This document shows positions 17,995 through 27,727 of a stretch of 64,000 bases of DNA, piece after piece; the stretch's first letter is position 1; each line of letters starts with the position of its first letter. Both the position numbers and the translations under genes were made by a program. This stretch comes from Nanoperiomorbus sp963544155 (GTDB lineage: Bacteria > Patescibacteriota > Saccharimonadia > Saccharimonadales > Saccharimonadaceae), in assembly GCA_963544155.1 (NCBI GenBank), contig CAUUDW010000004.1, positions 1 through 64,000 of the forward strand. The letters are read 5' to 3'. Under the pieces are notes generated by a model, which saw only the letters and a program-made list of their open reading frames with translations, had not been told where the DNA came from and made no database searches.

Positions 17995-18704
17995 TTCCGC
18001 TCCTTTTGATCACCGACGACTTGACCATCAGCAATCCGAACTTGCCGACCGCAACGCTGAGCTAAGTCCGGATCGTGGGTAACAATGACCAAGGTGATGC
18101 CTCGCTCTTGATTAAGCCGAAAGAGCATATCTTCCACTACTCGACTGGTCGCCGTATCCAGATTGCCAGTCGGTTCATCGGCCAGGATGATGGAGGGCTT
18201 GTTGACAATCGCCCGAGCGATACAGACTCGCTGTTTCTGCCCGCCCGATAGGTCACTCGCCCGAGCATAGGCCTTGTCCAGCAGCCCGACTGTCTCCAGG
18301 GCATCCAGCGCCCGCTTACGACGCAACTTAGGACGAATCCCGGCGATTATCATCGGTAGCATGACGTTGTCTAAGACGCTGTCCCTGGCATTCATAAAGA
18401 ATTGCTGGAAGACGAAGCCGATCTCCTGATTGCGCAGACGATTGGAGGCTCGCCTGGAGCGCCGTCCAACTTCTGAACCATTGATCAATACCTTGCCGCT
18501 AGTCGGTCTGTCGAGCGTCGCCATGACATGAGCCAGGGTAGACTTGCCGCTACCGCTTCTACCGATGATGGCTATCGCCTCGCCCGAGCGGATATCCAGG
18601 TCGATACCTCGCAGTGCCTCGACGGCATTGTCACCCTTGCCATACACTTTGGTCACTTGGTGCAACGAAATAATGGGCTTGGACTCAGACTTATTAGTCA
18701 CCAT
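17991..18704 (-). CDS. ABC transporter ATPase (MacB/LolD type)
   Basis: 237 aa. Walker A GRSGSGKST, Q-loop FVFQQFF, signature LSGGQKQR, Walker B IILADEPTGN and the H-loop VTHD are all present. Start ATG 18704 is preferred to an upstream ATG at 18767, because the conserved domain begins shortly after it and the longer frame would run through the divergent pullulanase promoter. TATGAT on the minus strand about 15 nt upstream could be its -10. Confidence 0.92.
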   Translation of the reverse strand: MVTNKSESKPIISLHQVTKVYGKGDNAVEALRGIDLDIRSGEAIAIIGRSGSGKSTLAHVMATLDRPTSGKVLINGSEVGRRSRRASNRLRNQEIGFVFQQFFMNARDSVLDNVMLPMIIAGIRPKLRRKRALDALETVGLLDKAYARASDLSGGQKQRVCIARAIVNKPSIILADEPTGNLDTATSRVVEDMLFRLNQERGITLVIVTHDPDLAQRCGRQVRIADGQVVGDQKERK

Positions 18705-18744
18705 AACTAGCTTTAGTTTATCATATCCCGGGCCTGCGCCGTGG

Positions 18745-18750
18745 TATAAT
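18745..18750 (+). promoter_or_regulatory. -10 box of the pullulanase gene
   Basis: TGG-TATAAT, 7 nt before GTG 18758; extended -10 and leaderless start with a GTG codon. Confidence 0.6.
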
Positions 18751-18757
18751 TCAGCTA

Positions 18758-20695
18758 GTGAGAACAATCAAACAGTGGGCAGATCTATATGACTCAGCTG
18801 ACTTTCATCAGCAGTACTATTATGACGGCAATGATCTCGGTGCTACCGTGACGGAGCGGGAGACCGTGGTCAAGCTATGGAGCCCGGTCGCCCAGGCCGT
18901 CAAGCTCAACTTCTACCACGACGGTAAATCGGCAGACCAGCCTTACTGGCAAGCCACTATGACTGAGCAGTCGAACGGCGTCTGGGCGTGGTCAGCTCCC
19001 CGTAGCTTTCATGGCATCTATTACGACTTCACCATCACCATTGACGGCGAGACTCATCAAGCCGGTGACCCTTACGCTCGCACCACCGGCATCAATGGCA
19101 GGCGAGCTATGCTGGTAGACTTCAGCCGGACCAATCCGCTCGACTGGCTAAACGACCGACCGCCCGAACTCACGCCGGAACAAATCATTGACGAGATACA
19201 CATCAAGGAGTTTTCGTCCGATCCGGCCGGTGGCTGGGCCGAGCCGGTGCGAGGCAAGTTCTTAGCTCTGGCCATCCCCGACACCAGTCTGAATAGTGAC
19301 AGTCAGACCAAGACGGGGCTGGCTTATCTCAAGCATATCGGCATCACCCACCTGCAGCTCATGCCCATCTATGACTTCGGCTCGGTCGACGAGCGGAGCG
19401 GCAGCGAGTTTAACTGGGGATATGACCCGGTTAATAACAATGTGCCGGAGGGCTCGTACTCAACCGATCCCTGCCACGGCGAAGTACGCATCAGAGAGCT
19501 CAAACGAGCCATCCAGTCACTCCACCAGCAGGGCTTTCGAGTGATTATGGACGTAGTCTACAATCACACCTGGAGTTTGGACACGGCGCTAGAGCAGACC
19601 ATGCCTTATTACTTCTATCGCACTAAGGACGGTGAGCTTACCAATGGCTCGGGGTGCGGTAACGATCTGGCCAGCGAGCGATCAATGGTAGCCAAATACA
19701 TCACCGACAGCGTCCTCTACTGGGCGAACGAGTATCACCTCGACGGCTTTCGCTTTGACTTGATGGGAGTGCTGACGGTAGAGCTGATGAACCGGATCCA
19801 AGATCTTCTCGACCGGCAGTTCGGAGCAGGTGAGAAGCTCATCTACGGTGAGCCTTGGGCGGCCGGTAGCAGCGCAGCTATGGATGGACAGCCACTGGCT
19901 AGTCGAGACAACCTTAGACTCCTGAGTCACAGCATCGGCATCTTTTGTGACAAGACCAGAGATGCCATTAAAGGGTCGGCCGGTAATATAGCGGAAGCCG
20001 GCTTCGTCAACGGGGCGGCAGATAAAGAGGAAGCGCTTCTAAAGAGCGCCGTGGCTTGGTGTGGCGAGGGCTCAGACGTCGCCGACCCGGCGCAGATTAT
20101 CAACTACGTCTCCGCTCATGACAATCAGACTCTCTGGGACAAGCTCACCAGCACCACACCCGACGAGTCGTTGCGTCGCAAACAGTACCGCCTCGCCGTC
20201 GGCATCTATCTGACCTGCCAGGGACGGCCCTTCATGCTGTCAGGCTCGACTTTTCGTCGGACCAAGCACGGTCAGAGCAATTCCTACCGCTCGCCGATTG
20301 AGCTTAGCCAACTCGACTGGAGTAAGGTGGGCGAGGAGCGGTCGCTAGCCGAGTTTTATCGAGGACTTATCTCTCTTCGTCAGCAGCTACCCGCTCTCTA
20401 CGACAAATCGCCTAGCGCCTACCGGCGTCAATACGACGGTTGGCGCACCTCCGGCGTAGTCGGCTTCTCGCTGGATAACGACGACCAGGACCATTCATCA
20501 CCCTGGGCTAGGCTGATGGTTGTCTATAATCGCAATCAAACACCTCATCTCCTTAGCCTTAACGGCGAATGGCAGGTTTTAGCTACCGCCAATGATACCC
20601 GGCTGTGGCAGAATCCTCAATCGGCCGAGAGCGAGATTGGCGTTGAGCCGGTCAGTTTCATCATCTTGGGGCAGAGACGTGAAGCGAATCATTGA
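18758..20695 (+). CDS. Type I pullulanase (GH13, CBM48)
   Basis: 645 aa, no signal peptide, hence cytoplasmic. Cleaves alpha-1,6 branches of glycogen, dextrins or pullulan. An N-terminal CBM48 domain (about 20-115) is followed by the GH13 barrel: FNWGYDP, DVVYNHT, nucleophile Asp334 in GFRFDLMG, acid Glu365 in YGEPW, and Asp455 in SAHDN. The start is GTG. It is divergent from the ABC ATPase. It overlaps the RNA methyltransferase by 17 nt. Works with the phosphorylase at 14773. Confidence 0.92.
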   Translation: MRTIKQWADLYDSADFHQQYYYDGNDLGATVTERETVVKLWSPVAQAVKLNFYHDGKSADQPYWQATMTEQSNGVWAWSAPRSFHGIYYDFTITIDGETHQAGDPYARTTGINGRRAMLVDFSRTNPLDWLNDRPPELTPEQIIDEIHIKEFSSDPAGGWAEPVRGKFLALAIPDTSLNSDSQTKTGLAYLKHIGITHLQLMPIYDFGSVDERSGSEFNWGYDPVNNNVPEGSYSTDPCHGEVRIRELKRAIQSLHQQGFRVIMDVVYNHTWSLDTALEQTMPYYFYRTKDGELTNGSGCGNDLASERSMVAKYITDSVLYWANEYHLDGFRFDLMGVLTVELMNRIQDLLDRQFGAGEKLIYGEPWAAGSSAAMDGQPLASRDNLRLLSHSIGIFCDKTRDAIKGSAGNIAEAGFVNGAADKEEALLKSAVAWCGEGSDVADPAQIINYVSAHDNQTLWDKLTSTTPDESLRRKQYRLAVGIYLTCQGRPFMLSGSTFRRTKHGQSNSYRSPIELSQLDWSKVGEERSLAEFYRGLISLRQQLPALYDKSPSAYRRQYDGWRTSGVVGFSLDNDDQDHSSPWARLMVVYNRNQTPHLLSLNGEWQVLATANDTRLWQNPQSAESEIGVEPVSFIILGQRREANH

Positions 20696-21860
20696 GGAGG
20701 TGGTCAAGCTGGAGCAGCTGGTCCCGGGCGGGCAAGCTATCGGCGACCTAATTGATGGCAGGAAAGTCTTCGTCTGGGGAGCTTTGCCGGGCGAGACCGC
20801 CCTAATCCGGCTAACCAAGCTGAAGAAAACTCACGCCGAAGCCATCGCCACCGAGGTCATCAAGCCGTCGCCCGATCGGATCGTCCCGAGAGACGATTGC
20901 TTCCTGGCTACCTCGCCCTGGCAGATCATGACCGAATCTGCCGAAAGCCGGCACAAGGTAGCGCTGGTCAAAGAAGCTTTCCGCCAGCACCGGGTGGAGA
21001 TCGAGCCGAATGAAATCGTCGGCGATGGGCAGTATTATCACTACCGCAACAAGATGGAGTACTCGCTGTGGTGGGATCATCAGACTGAGCGCATCTACCC
21101 GGCTTTTCACCGGCGGGGTAGCCACCGCAAGATTGCCGTACAGCATAGCTCGATAGAACGAGTCGAAATCTGGCAAGAGGTTAATCGCCTGATCGATCAG
21201 CTCAATAGTACCGGAGCTCAGGCTCGCCACTATCAATCAATCATGATCAGGTGCGATCAGGCGGGGCAGGTTAGCAGCGCTCTCTTCGCTATGAATCAGC
21301 CGCACCCTCAGATGAAACAGCTTAGCGATACCATATTAGGGCATCGCTATACCTACTCGCCAAACGGCTTCTTCCAGATCAACCTGCCGGTCTATCAGCT
21401 GGCACTACAGACCATCAAGCCATTCATCACCACCGACCAAGTCGTAGATATGTACGCCGGCGTCGGTACTATCGGGCTATCGGTGGCTCGTGACCGCCGG
21501 TTAGCCTTGATCGAGACCGATCGCCATGCCTTTGGCGAGCTGGAGCACAATTTACCCGGTGATCACCCTAATATCACCGCTATACACGCCCGTTCCGAAG
21601 AGGCGTTAGAGTATATCACGCCTGAGGCCACCATCATCGTTGACCCGCCTCGGGCCGGACTGGATAGCAAGTTGGTTGCCCGTCTAGCCGAGGCAAAGCC
21701 GCCTCGTCTCATCTACCTCTCCTGCAATCCCGTCACCCAGGCTCGAGATATCGCTCGTCTTGGCTCAGATTATCGCCCCGTCCTTTGCCAACCGTTCAAC
21801 TTCTTTCCTCGCACACCCCACATCGAGAACCTGGTGGTGCTGGACTTAGCTTCCGGTTAG
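20679..21860 (+). CDS. RNA m5U methyltransferase (TrmA/RlmD family)
   Basis: 393 aa. Methylates C5 of a uridine in tRNA or 23S rRNA using SAM. The SAM-binding VVDMYAGVGTIGLS, DPPRAGLD and the nucleophile Cys349 in YLSCNP are present. A TRAM-like N-terminus is visible (LEQLVPGGQAIG, GALPGE). The CxxC Fe-S cluster cysteines of RlmD are absent: the region reads DDCFLATSPWQIM with a single Cys. GTG 20679 is chosen because family homology begins there; it overlaps the pullulanase stop, implying coupling. Confidence 0.88.
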   Translation: MKRIIEEVVKLEQLVPGGQAIGDLIDGRKVFVWGALPGETALIRLTKLKKTHAEAIATEVIKPSPDRIVPRDDCFLATSPWQIMTESAESRHKVALVKEAFRQHRVEIEPNEIVGDGQYYHYRNKMEYSLWWDHQTERIYPAFHRRGSHRKIAVQHSSIERVEIWQEVNRLIDQLNSTGAQARHYQSIMIRCDQAGQVSSALFAMNQPHPQMKQLSDTILGHRYTYSPNGFFQINLPVYQLALQTIKPFITTDQVVDMYAGVGTIGLSVARDRRLALIETDRHAFGELEHNLPGDHPNITAIHARSEEALEYITPEATIIVDPPRAGLDSKLVARLAEAKPPRLIYLSCNPVTQARDIARLGSDYRPVLCQPFNFFPRTPHIENLVVLDLASG

Positions 21861-21909
21861 TCCATGAGCTTGCCACGACTGAAGACCTGGACTATACTAA
21901 TAATCAGTA

Positions 21910-22671
21910 ATGGCAGGTGGGAAAGAGGTAAACCAAAAAGCAGCCGGTGGCAGTAGTGCCATATTGCTGAGCCAAGTTAGCCAATCTTATCAGCTCAGGC
22001 GCCAGACAGTAACCGCCCTAAGGGATGTATCATTAAGCATTCAGCCGGGCGAGTTTGTCGCCATCACCGGAGAAAGTGGTAGTGGTAAGAGTACTATGCT
22101 GCGACTGATCGGTGCTCTGGAGAAGCCTTCAGCCGGTCAGGTCTACATCAATGGACAAGACATCGCCAAACTCAACGACAACCAGCTGAGTCAGTTACGC
22201 AGCACCAGTATCGGCTTCGTTTTCCAGGCGTTTCACCTCCAGCCGTTCCTCTCTGTCGTCAATAATGTCGTGGTGCCAACGATGTTTGCCGGACAGCCCT
22301 ACAATCAAGCCCGAGATAAGGCTCGCCAGACTCTCTACGCCGTCGGACTCGACGAGAAGATCGACGCCTTGCCGAGCGAACTATCGGGCGGGCAAGCCCA
22401 GCGAGTGGCCATCTGCCGAGCCATCATCAATCGTCCGAACATACTGCTGGCAGACGAACCGACCGGCAACCTGGACTCGGCGAACAGTCGGACCATCACC
22501 GACATCTTTCATCAGATTAACCGCCAGCTCGGTACGACAGTAGTGATAGTTACCCATAACCAACAGATCGCCGGAGAAGCCGACCGAGTCATTGAGCTAC
22601 GTGACGGGGCGATCGTCAGAGATACAGCCGCCACCAACCGACTGGCGGAGACGAAGACGGGGGTGCTATGA
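21910..22671 (+). CDS. ABC transporter ATPase (MacB/LolD type)
   Basis: 253 aa. Walker A GESGSGKST, Q-loop FVFQAFH, signature LSGGQAQR, Walker B ILLADEPTGN, H-loop VTHN. About 17 N-terminal residues are polar and non-conserved. An AT-rich -10-like stretch (TATACT 21893-21898) lies close to ATG 21910. It shares a 4-nt ATGA overlap with its permease, so the pair forms one exporter. Confidence 0.92.
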   Translation: MAGGKEVNQKAAGGSSAILLSQVSQSYQLRRQTVTALRDVSLSIQPGEFVAITGESGSGKSTMLRLIGALEKPSAGQVYINGQDIAKLNDNQLSQLRSTSIGFVFQAFHLQPFLSVVNNVVVPTMFAGQPYNQARDKARQTLYAVGLDEKIDALPSELSGGQAQRVAICRAIINRPNILLADEPTGNLDSANSRTITDIFHQINRQLGTTVVIVTHNQQIAGEADRVIELRDGAIVRDTAATNRLAETKTGVL

Positions 22672-24686
22672 TCAAGACTCTGAACGCCATCCGCCTCGCT
22701 AAGGCAAAGTTCCACACCAAACGCCGACTGACTATTCTGTCACTGATCACCTCAGGGCTGCTCTTCGGCGTACTGATAGCCACGATTATCATCGCTAACG
22801 GAGTCGTCACCAGCCTGGATCGTTTCATTAAGGAGGTAGGCGGCAAGCGCTATCAGGTCGCCATCAACGCCAACATCCCGACCAATAAGATTATCGATAA
22901 GTTCAACAATCCATCTCACCGGACCATCGACGAGGTCAGGAACTTTGAGACCCAATATCGGACTGCCAAGAGCAAGCAATATCAGGCGCAAGGGTTAAAG
23001 TATGACCCTAGCGAAGATGCGCCGGCACTTAAGTTTGACGAATTCAGCAACAAGAGTGAACCGACCAAGTACCAAGTCACCATTGATCATAGCTCAAGTA
23101 TCACCAAGCAACTATTTAGCCGAGAATACGAGCGATGGGCTAAGTCAGCCACCAATAAGACAGCCAATCTAATTGCCACCGCCAAGAAGTATGGCTCCAC
23201 CGGCTATTATCCCAGCCCCAATAGTGACTTGGTCTACAAATTCATCGACACCAAGCTAATCGTGGATGGCAAGGAAGAGCTCAAAGACTGGGTAGATAAT
23301 AAACTAATCTATGACGACAACCCGATCAGCTCCGCCCACTACATCGGCGCCGCCGGTAAACTGACAGACAAATATATCACTTATCATGGTCGGCTCAAGG
23401 GTGTCCCGGTAGTCATCCCCGCCGCTCACTTAGCTAAGAAATTTGCCGGCCGGCTTGGTGTCAGCCCGCAGCCACCCGCTGACGATCAGGCTAGGGTAGA
23501 CTGGCTCAAACAGATCAAGACTAAAGCGAGCGGCTTCACTTATCAGATCTGCCATCGTAACAAAGTCGAGCAGGACATCTTGACTAAGATTCAGCAGGCG
23601 AGAAATGAGCTAGCCAGTACTGATTCCAAGGATTCTAATGGTAGTAATGCCAATAAATCGAAGACCGCCTGGGTGCCAACCGATGGGGCGGGGCTATATT
23701 ATCGTCTACCGACCACACCTTGTGGTGATATCACCATCATTGCCGATAAGCGCACCGCCGAACAGAAAGCAGAGCAAGACAAGCAAAATCTGCTCAAACA
23801 ACGCCAAGGTGAGCCAATCTTGCCGTACCACCAGCTCATCACCATGCAAGTTGTGGGCGTGTCTAACGAGTCGAACACACAGGACGACAACGGCAAGGAT
23901 CTTATCGGTATCGGCAAGTCAATCTTGGCTGCTCGTCCATTCTTCAATAACATGGCGCTCATCCCGGTCAACCTTTACAACCGGTTGCCGACCAAGCAGA
24001 AGCTTGACAATATCGTCGGCGAAAAACCCGATATACTTGACACTCTGGACTTACCCGACCAGCTTGCCAAGCAATTTCCCTACGGACTACTGGAGTTCGC
24101 TACTGCTCAGCAGGCTCATCGGTTTATGACCGAACAAACCACGACTGAGCAAAGGGCTAGCGACAGCAGCAAGCCCTATGTAGCGGAGCAATACGGTGTC
24201 AACTTCCTGGTGCTTGACGAGCTGGCGAGACAGCTCAGACAGACCATCACCATCGTCGCTGCTATCATCGCCGGGCTGGCTATCATCATCATCTGGACTA
24301 CCATCTCTCGAATCATCTCCGAGAGTCGGCAAGAGACCGCCGTCTATCGAGCTATCGGTGCCAAGCGCCGAGACATCACCCTGATATACCTGGTGTACGC
24401 CCTGATGCTGGCTATCTTGACCATCATCATCGCCGGGATTATCGGCATAGGCATATCAGTCGCCATTGACCAAGTCTTCGCTCCGAAGCTTACCGCCATC
24501 GCTCGGTCGTCAGTCAGCATCATCGGCGGGTCATCACAGATCAAGCTATTTGCCATCGACAAATCGACGCTAGCTCAGCTGGCGCTCGTCAACTTCAGTA
24601 TCATCATAGTGGCGCTAATCGCCAGCATCCAGCCCATCATCAGCAACACTCATCGCTCACCCGCCAGCGACCTAAGAGCAGAGTAG
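22668..24686 (+). CDS. ABC permease with large extracellular domain (FtsX type)
   Basis: 672 aa. One N-terminal helix (about 25-47), a roughly 470-residue extracellular region rich in Lys/Asp/Asn, then three helices (about 525-545, 570-600, 635-660) with the FtsX pattern SESRQETAVYRAIGAKRRDI. The extracellular domain is far larger than in MacB, suggesting contact with a specific surface partner, perhaps host-related; that is inference. Confidence 0.88.
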   Translation: MIKTLNAIRLAKAKFHTKRRLTILSLITSGLLFGVLIATIIIANGVVTSLDRFIKEVGGKRYQVAINANIPTNKIIDKFNNPSHRTIDEVRNFETQYRTAKSKQYQAQGLKYDPSEDAPALKFDEFSNKSEPTKYQVTIDHSSSITKQLFSREYERWAKSATNKTANLIATAKKYGSTGYYPSPNSDLVYKFIDTKLIVDGKEELKDWVDNKLIYDDNPISSAHYIGAAGKLTDKYITYHGRLKGVPVVIPAAHLAKKFAGRLGVSPQPPADDQARVDWLKQIKTKASGFTYQICHRNKVEQDILTKIQQARNELASTDSKDSNGSNANKSKTAWVPTDGAGLYYRLPTTPCGDITIIADKRTAEQKAEQDKQNLLKQRQGEPILPYHQLITMQVVGVSNESNTQDDNGKDLIGIGKSILAARPFFNNMALIPVNLYNRLPTKQKLDNIVGEKPDILDTLDLPDQLAKQFPYGLLEFATAQQAHRFMTEQTTTEQRASDSSKPYVAEQYGVNFLVLDELARQLRQTITIVAAIIAGLAIIIIWTTISRIISESRQETAVYRAIGAKRRDITLIYLVYALMLAILTIIIAGIIGIGISVAIDQVFAPKLTAIARSSVSIIGGSSQIKLFAIDKSTLAQLALVNFSIIIVALIASIQPIISNTHRSPASDLRAE

Positions 24687-24724
24687 GGTAAGTCACCTAG
24701 TAGGGCTGACGACCGCATTTGTGA

Positions 24725-24730
24725 GATAAT
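24725..24730 (+). promoter_or_regulatory. -10 box of the first CYTH gene
   Basis: TGA-GATAAT, 6 nt before ATG 24737. Confidence 0.5.
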
Positions 24731-24736
24731 AGACAC

Positions 24737-25276
24737 ATGTCAGATATAGAGCACGAGGCAAAGATTACAAATATTGATCCGGTGGTGGTTCGGCACAGGC
24801 TCAAGAAAATCGGTGCAACCAAGGTTGGTGATTATCACTTTCGGCGTTACGTCTTTGATACCATACCGGCATCGCCGGACCGTTGGGTACGCCTCCGATC
24901 AGACGGCAAGTCCACTACGTTAACAGTCAAAGAGATAAATAGTAATACCATAGACGGCACTAATGAATGGGAAGTTGCAGTGTCAGATCTCGCCACCACT
25001 CTCAAAATCTTAGAGAAGATTGGCATAAAGCCACGAGGCTATCAAGAGAACAAGCGTGAAGAGTATCAGTTAGACGGCGTCCAGGTCGCTATTGATAGCT
25101 GGCCAAAGCTAGAACCATACGTCGAGATAGAAGCTACCAACTCGGCGGAGGTGATAGCAACTGCCTCTCGTCTTGGCTACTCTGAGCAAACTCTGGTGGC
25201 AGAGAATACCACAGAGCTATATAGTAAAATAGGCATGGATATCAAAAAGATCGCCGAGCTGAAGTTTGAAGATTAA
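24737..25276 (+). CDS. CYTH-domain protein (CyaB/triphosphatase-like)
   Basis: 179 aa. The ExExK signature (Glu5, Glu7, Lys9 in IEHEAKI) plus charged strands RWVRLRSDG, TLTVKEI, NEWEV and YVEIEA outline a complete CYTH triphosphate tunnel. Members hydrolyse inorganic or thiamine triphosphate, or make cAMP; sequence does not settle which. A second CYTH protein is encoded at 33272. Confidence 0.85.
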   Translation: MSDIEHEAKITNIDPVVVRHRLKKIGATKVGDYHFRRYVFDTIPASPDRWVRLRSDGKSTTLTVKEINSNTIDGTNEWEVAVSDLATTLKILEKIGIKPRGYQENKREEYQLDGVQVAIDSWPKLEPYVEIEATNSAEVIATASRLGYSEQTLVAENTTELYSKIGMDIKKIAELKFED

Positions 25277-25289
25277 CAAAACGATTTCA

Positions 25290-25892
25290 TTAAAGACCAA
25301 CCGCATGTAAAAATATTGCCGTTAGAACATCAATACCTATATCTGTAAGTTTTGACAATAACGCCTTTATCTTAGTCTTGTCCTTTTTGCCCTGTAGTTC
25401 AATGAGTATTTCCTCGACGCATTCCCGAACCTCGGTACTATATGATGACAGATCTATTTTTATAGATTGAGATTGAGACTGTAGCTGAGTGTTGGTGTTA
25501 TTAATAACTATGCCCCTATGGTTACCCACGACTCCCTCCCCGCATCCTACGTCGCTCATCCGACTCTCCGTCTCCGCAGAGTAGCCAAACGTAGACAGCT
25601 CATCAATTATGCCATTAATGACCTGCTTAGCATCTTCGAAACCGCTGGCTCTAGCAACACCGCGCCTATACTCAAGCTTATCGGATTGTTCGTCCATATA
25701 AAGAATACGCAACGAGAAATCAACTTTTTTCGCCCTATCCTCATAACGTTTCCCCATCCTCTCACAACACGTCTTGCAAAGACCCCACCATCGCAACAAT
25801 CCATCTTCATCTCCAACGGGGTCTATCTTATCAGCTTCCCGTAATTTACCTTCGAAAAAATCTATCAGTTCTTTGGTTGTAAGATTAACCAC
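25290..25892 (-). CDS. Unknown partner of the DUF262 protein
   Basis: 200 aa, not recognised. The N-terminal half is polar and helical with several Cys (KTCCERMG); the C-terminus ends in a hydrophobic helix (IGIDVLTAIFLHAVGL). GTG 25892 begins 2 nt after the DUF262 stop, and its ribosome binding site AAGGAG lies inside the DUF262 gene, so the two are translated together. A cofactor or membrane-anchoring role in a two-gene defence unit is inferred. Confidence 0.6.
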   Translation of the reverse strand: MVNLTTKELIDFFEGKLREADKIDPVGDEDGLLRWWGLCKTCCERMGKRYEDRAKKVDFSLRILYMDEQSDKLEYRRGVARASGFEDAKQVINGIIDELSTFGYSAETESRMSDVGCGEGVVGNHRGIVINNTNTQLQSQSQSIKIDLSSYSTEVRECVEEILIELQGKKDKTKIKALLSKLTDIGIDVLTAIFLHAVGL

Positions 25893-25894
25893 AA

Positions 25895-27727
25895 CTATAA
25901 CTCCTTGTAATATTTCTTAATTAGCTCAGCCATCATTTTACGTCTCTCCAGTAAGAAATCATCAAAGTTATTAACGTCACAACTCGTAATTGAAACCGGT
26001 ATGGCGTTCTCTGCCAGATTCTTCCGGAGGTCTTCTTTATTTTCCATCTCGCTGTTATATGCATTGTCATTGATCACTTTGAGCATATATTCTTTAGGTG
26101 CGACGTCATCAATTTTCTTATTTACATCATCACGAAGATATACAAAATTAGCCACTCTATTATACCTATCTTTATCAAGACCGTTCTTTATCAGGTAACT
26201 CTTAGGGAAAATGTGATGAATATTCGGCGTAGTCATGTCTGCCACCTTGAGACTCTTCGTCAAGAAGCCATGATAGTTTAGTTTTCGTTGCGCCGCTACA
26301 AACACATTCCAGAACTGGTTTCCCGTACCGGTTTTGTCGAGCTCATCAGGTAGAGTATTTTCCCAAAAGACATCCGGCAGCTCTTGTCTCTCCAATACTC
26401 TCACGAACTCAACCAAATCTCCCTTTTTCTTGATGCGCTTAAAGTCCTCAGTAAACGGGAGTGAACTACCGGTTAAACGTGATTTTAGTAAGGAGATAAC
26501 GAACAACTTGCGAATACAGCTCAGCGTCTCAGCACTCACATCATCTATATCTTTAAGTCTTAAATAGATACCGTAGATATAGTTGATGGTATTTTGAGCA
26601 GTCAGAATGTGCTTGGTACTATAGCCACTTGCCATCAGTACATCTTGGATAAGGTGCTTAAAGTTGTGCTCCTTAGTATATTCGTAGACACCTTCCTCTA
26701 ACTTCACAAAGGAATTATCGGCGATATCCTTAGACCCATCCTGCCTTTTCTCAAAATCACGTCCCGAGAGCAAAGAAACTAGCTCGCCTAGCTTGTTGCG
26801 GTCAAACTGAAGTGAAAGAACTGTTTGCAAAATATCGCCATAGTCAGGGTTGTACAAATCGCTTTTTTCGCCTTTAAGCCATTTGATGTGCTGATAATAT
26901 TTCGTCTTGGTAAATTTCTCATCATTAGCTTCAACGTCCTTGTATTGCATTGGTTCAATAGACAGGTTACAGAAGTAATCGAGAAACTTACGCAGATTCA
27001 TACCATATTCATCGCCCCGGTTCTTCTCGTAAACGGCAATCTTGCTCATCACAAAATCAGCATTGGATAGCTTAGTGCCTTTTTGATTAATGCGAATAAA
27101 GATATCATTCACGATATCAATCGGGAGCTCCGAGGATAACTCTATGTTGCCGATATCTTTATTTTTTATCTGTGCCAACTTCATCAAGCGTAAATCAATC
27201 ACATCCAACTCTTCTTCATTGAACCGAGACCTCTCCTCTCCGTCTTCTTCGATCGAATTTTTCTCCGAATATTGTCTTAGAAACCGCCTGGAGCTAAAGC
27301 CATCCATCATCAATTCCGAGATATCGGCAATCCATTCCGTACCACGCCTAGTACTATTATCTTGCACCTTGAACTCTTCGGTCATTGGATTAAATGAAAT
27401 AATTATTCGCTCCTCTTTATATTTACTATTGACAACCGGCAAGCCTTTGATGGCTGTGCGCAAAGCCAGGATGCGTTGCTGACCGTCAATCAAGATCTGC
27501 TTCCCATGCGAAGTTGTACCATCCTTTAATCTGACACCGGAGCTTTTCCAGGTAATAATATATCCAATCGGATAGCCATTATATAAAGAGTCGATAAGAT
27601 CACGAACTTGGGACTTTCGCCAGACAAAGGGGCGCTGAATCTCCGGGATTGCAATTTCATCAGATGATACCCAGCTAAGTACATTATTTACCGTAGTATA
27701 GTTGACCGAATATTTTTCTGACTCCAT
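25895..27727 (-). CDS. DUF262 protein with HNH-like C-terminus
   Basis: 610 aa. The N-terminal DUF262 domain has IPEIQRPFVW (27-36) and DGQQR (81-85). The C-terminal part holds NIHHIFPKSYL, an HNH/DUF1524-like nuclease signature. Related in plan but not closely in sequence to the gene at 5592. Start ATG 27727 has AAAAGGAA upstream; the longer frame to 27784 lacks such a site. AT-rich composition and neighbours indicate an acquired defence locus. Confidence 0.82.
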   Translation of the reverse strand: MESEKYSVNYTTVNNVLSWVSSDEIAIPEIQRPFVWRKSQVRDLIDSLYNGYPIGYIITWKSSGVRLKDGTTSHGKQILIDGQQRILALRTAIKGLPVVNSKYKEERIIISFNPMTEEFKVQDNSTRRGTEWIADISELMMDGFSSRRFLRQYSEKNSIEEDGEERSRFNEEELDVIDLRLMKLAQIKNKDIGNIELSSELPIDIVNDIFIRINQKGTKLSNADFVMSKIAVYEKNRGDEYGMNLRKFLDYFCNLSIEPMQYKDVEANDEKFTKTKYYQHIKWLKGEKSDLYNPDYGDILQTVLSLQFDRNKLGELVSLLSGRDFEKRQDGSKDIADNSFVKLEEGVYEYTKEHNFKHLIQDVLMASGYSTKHILTAQNTINYIYGIYLRLKDIDDVSAETLSCIRKLFVISLLKSRLTGSSLPFTEDFKRIKKKGDLVEFVRVLERQELPDVFWENTLPDELDKTGTGNQFWNVFVAAQRKLNYHGFLTKSLKVADMTTPNIHHIFPKSYLIKNGLDKDRYNRVANFVYLRDDVNKKIDDVAPKEYMLKVINDNAYNSEMENKEDLRKNLAENAIPVSITSCDVNNFDDFLLERRKMMAELIKKYYKEL

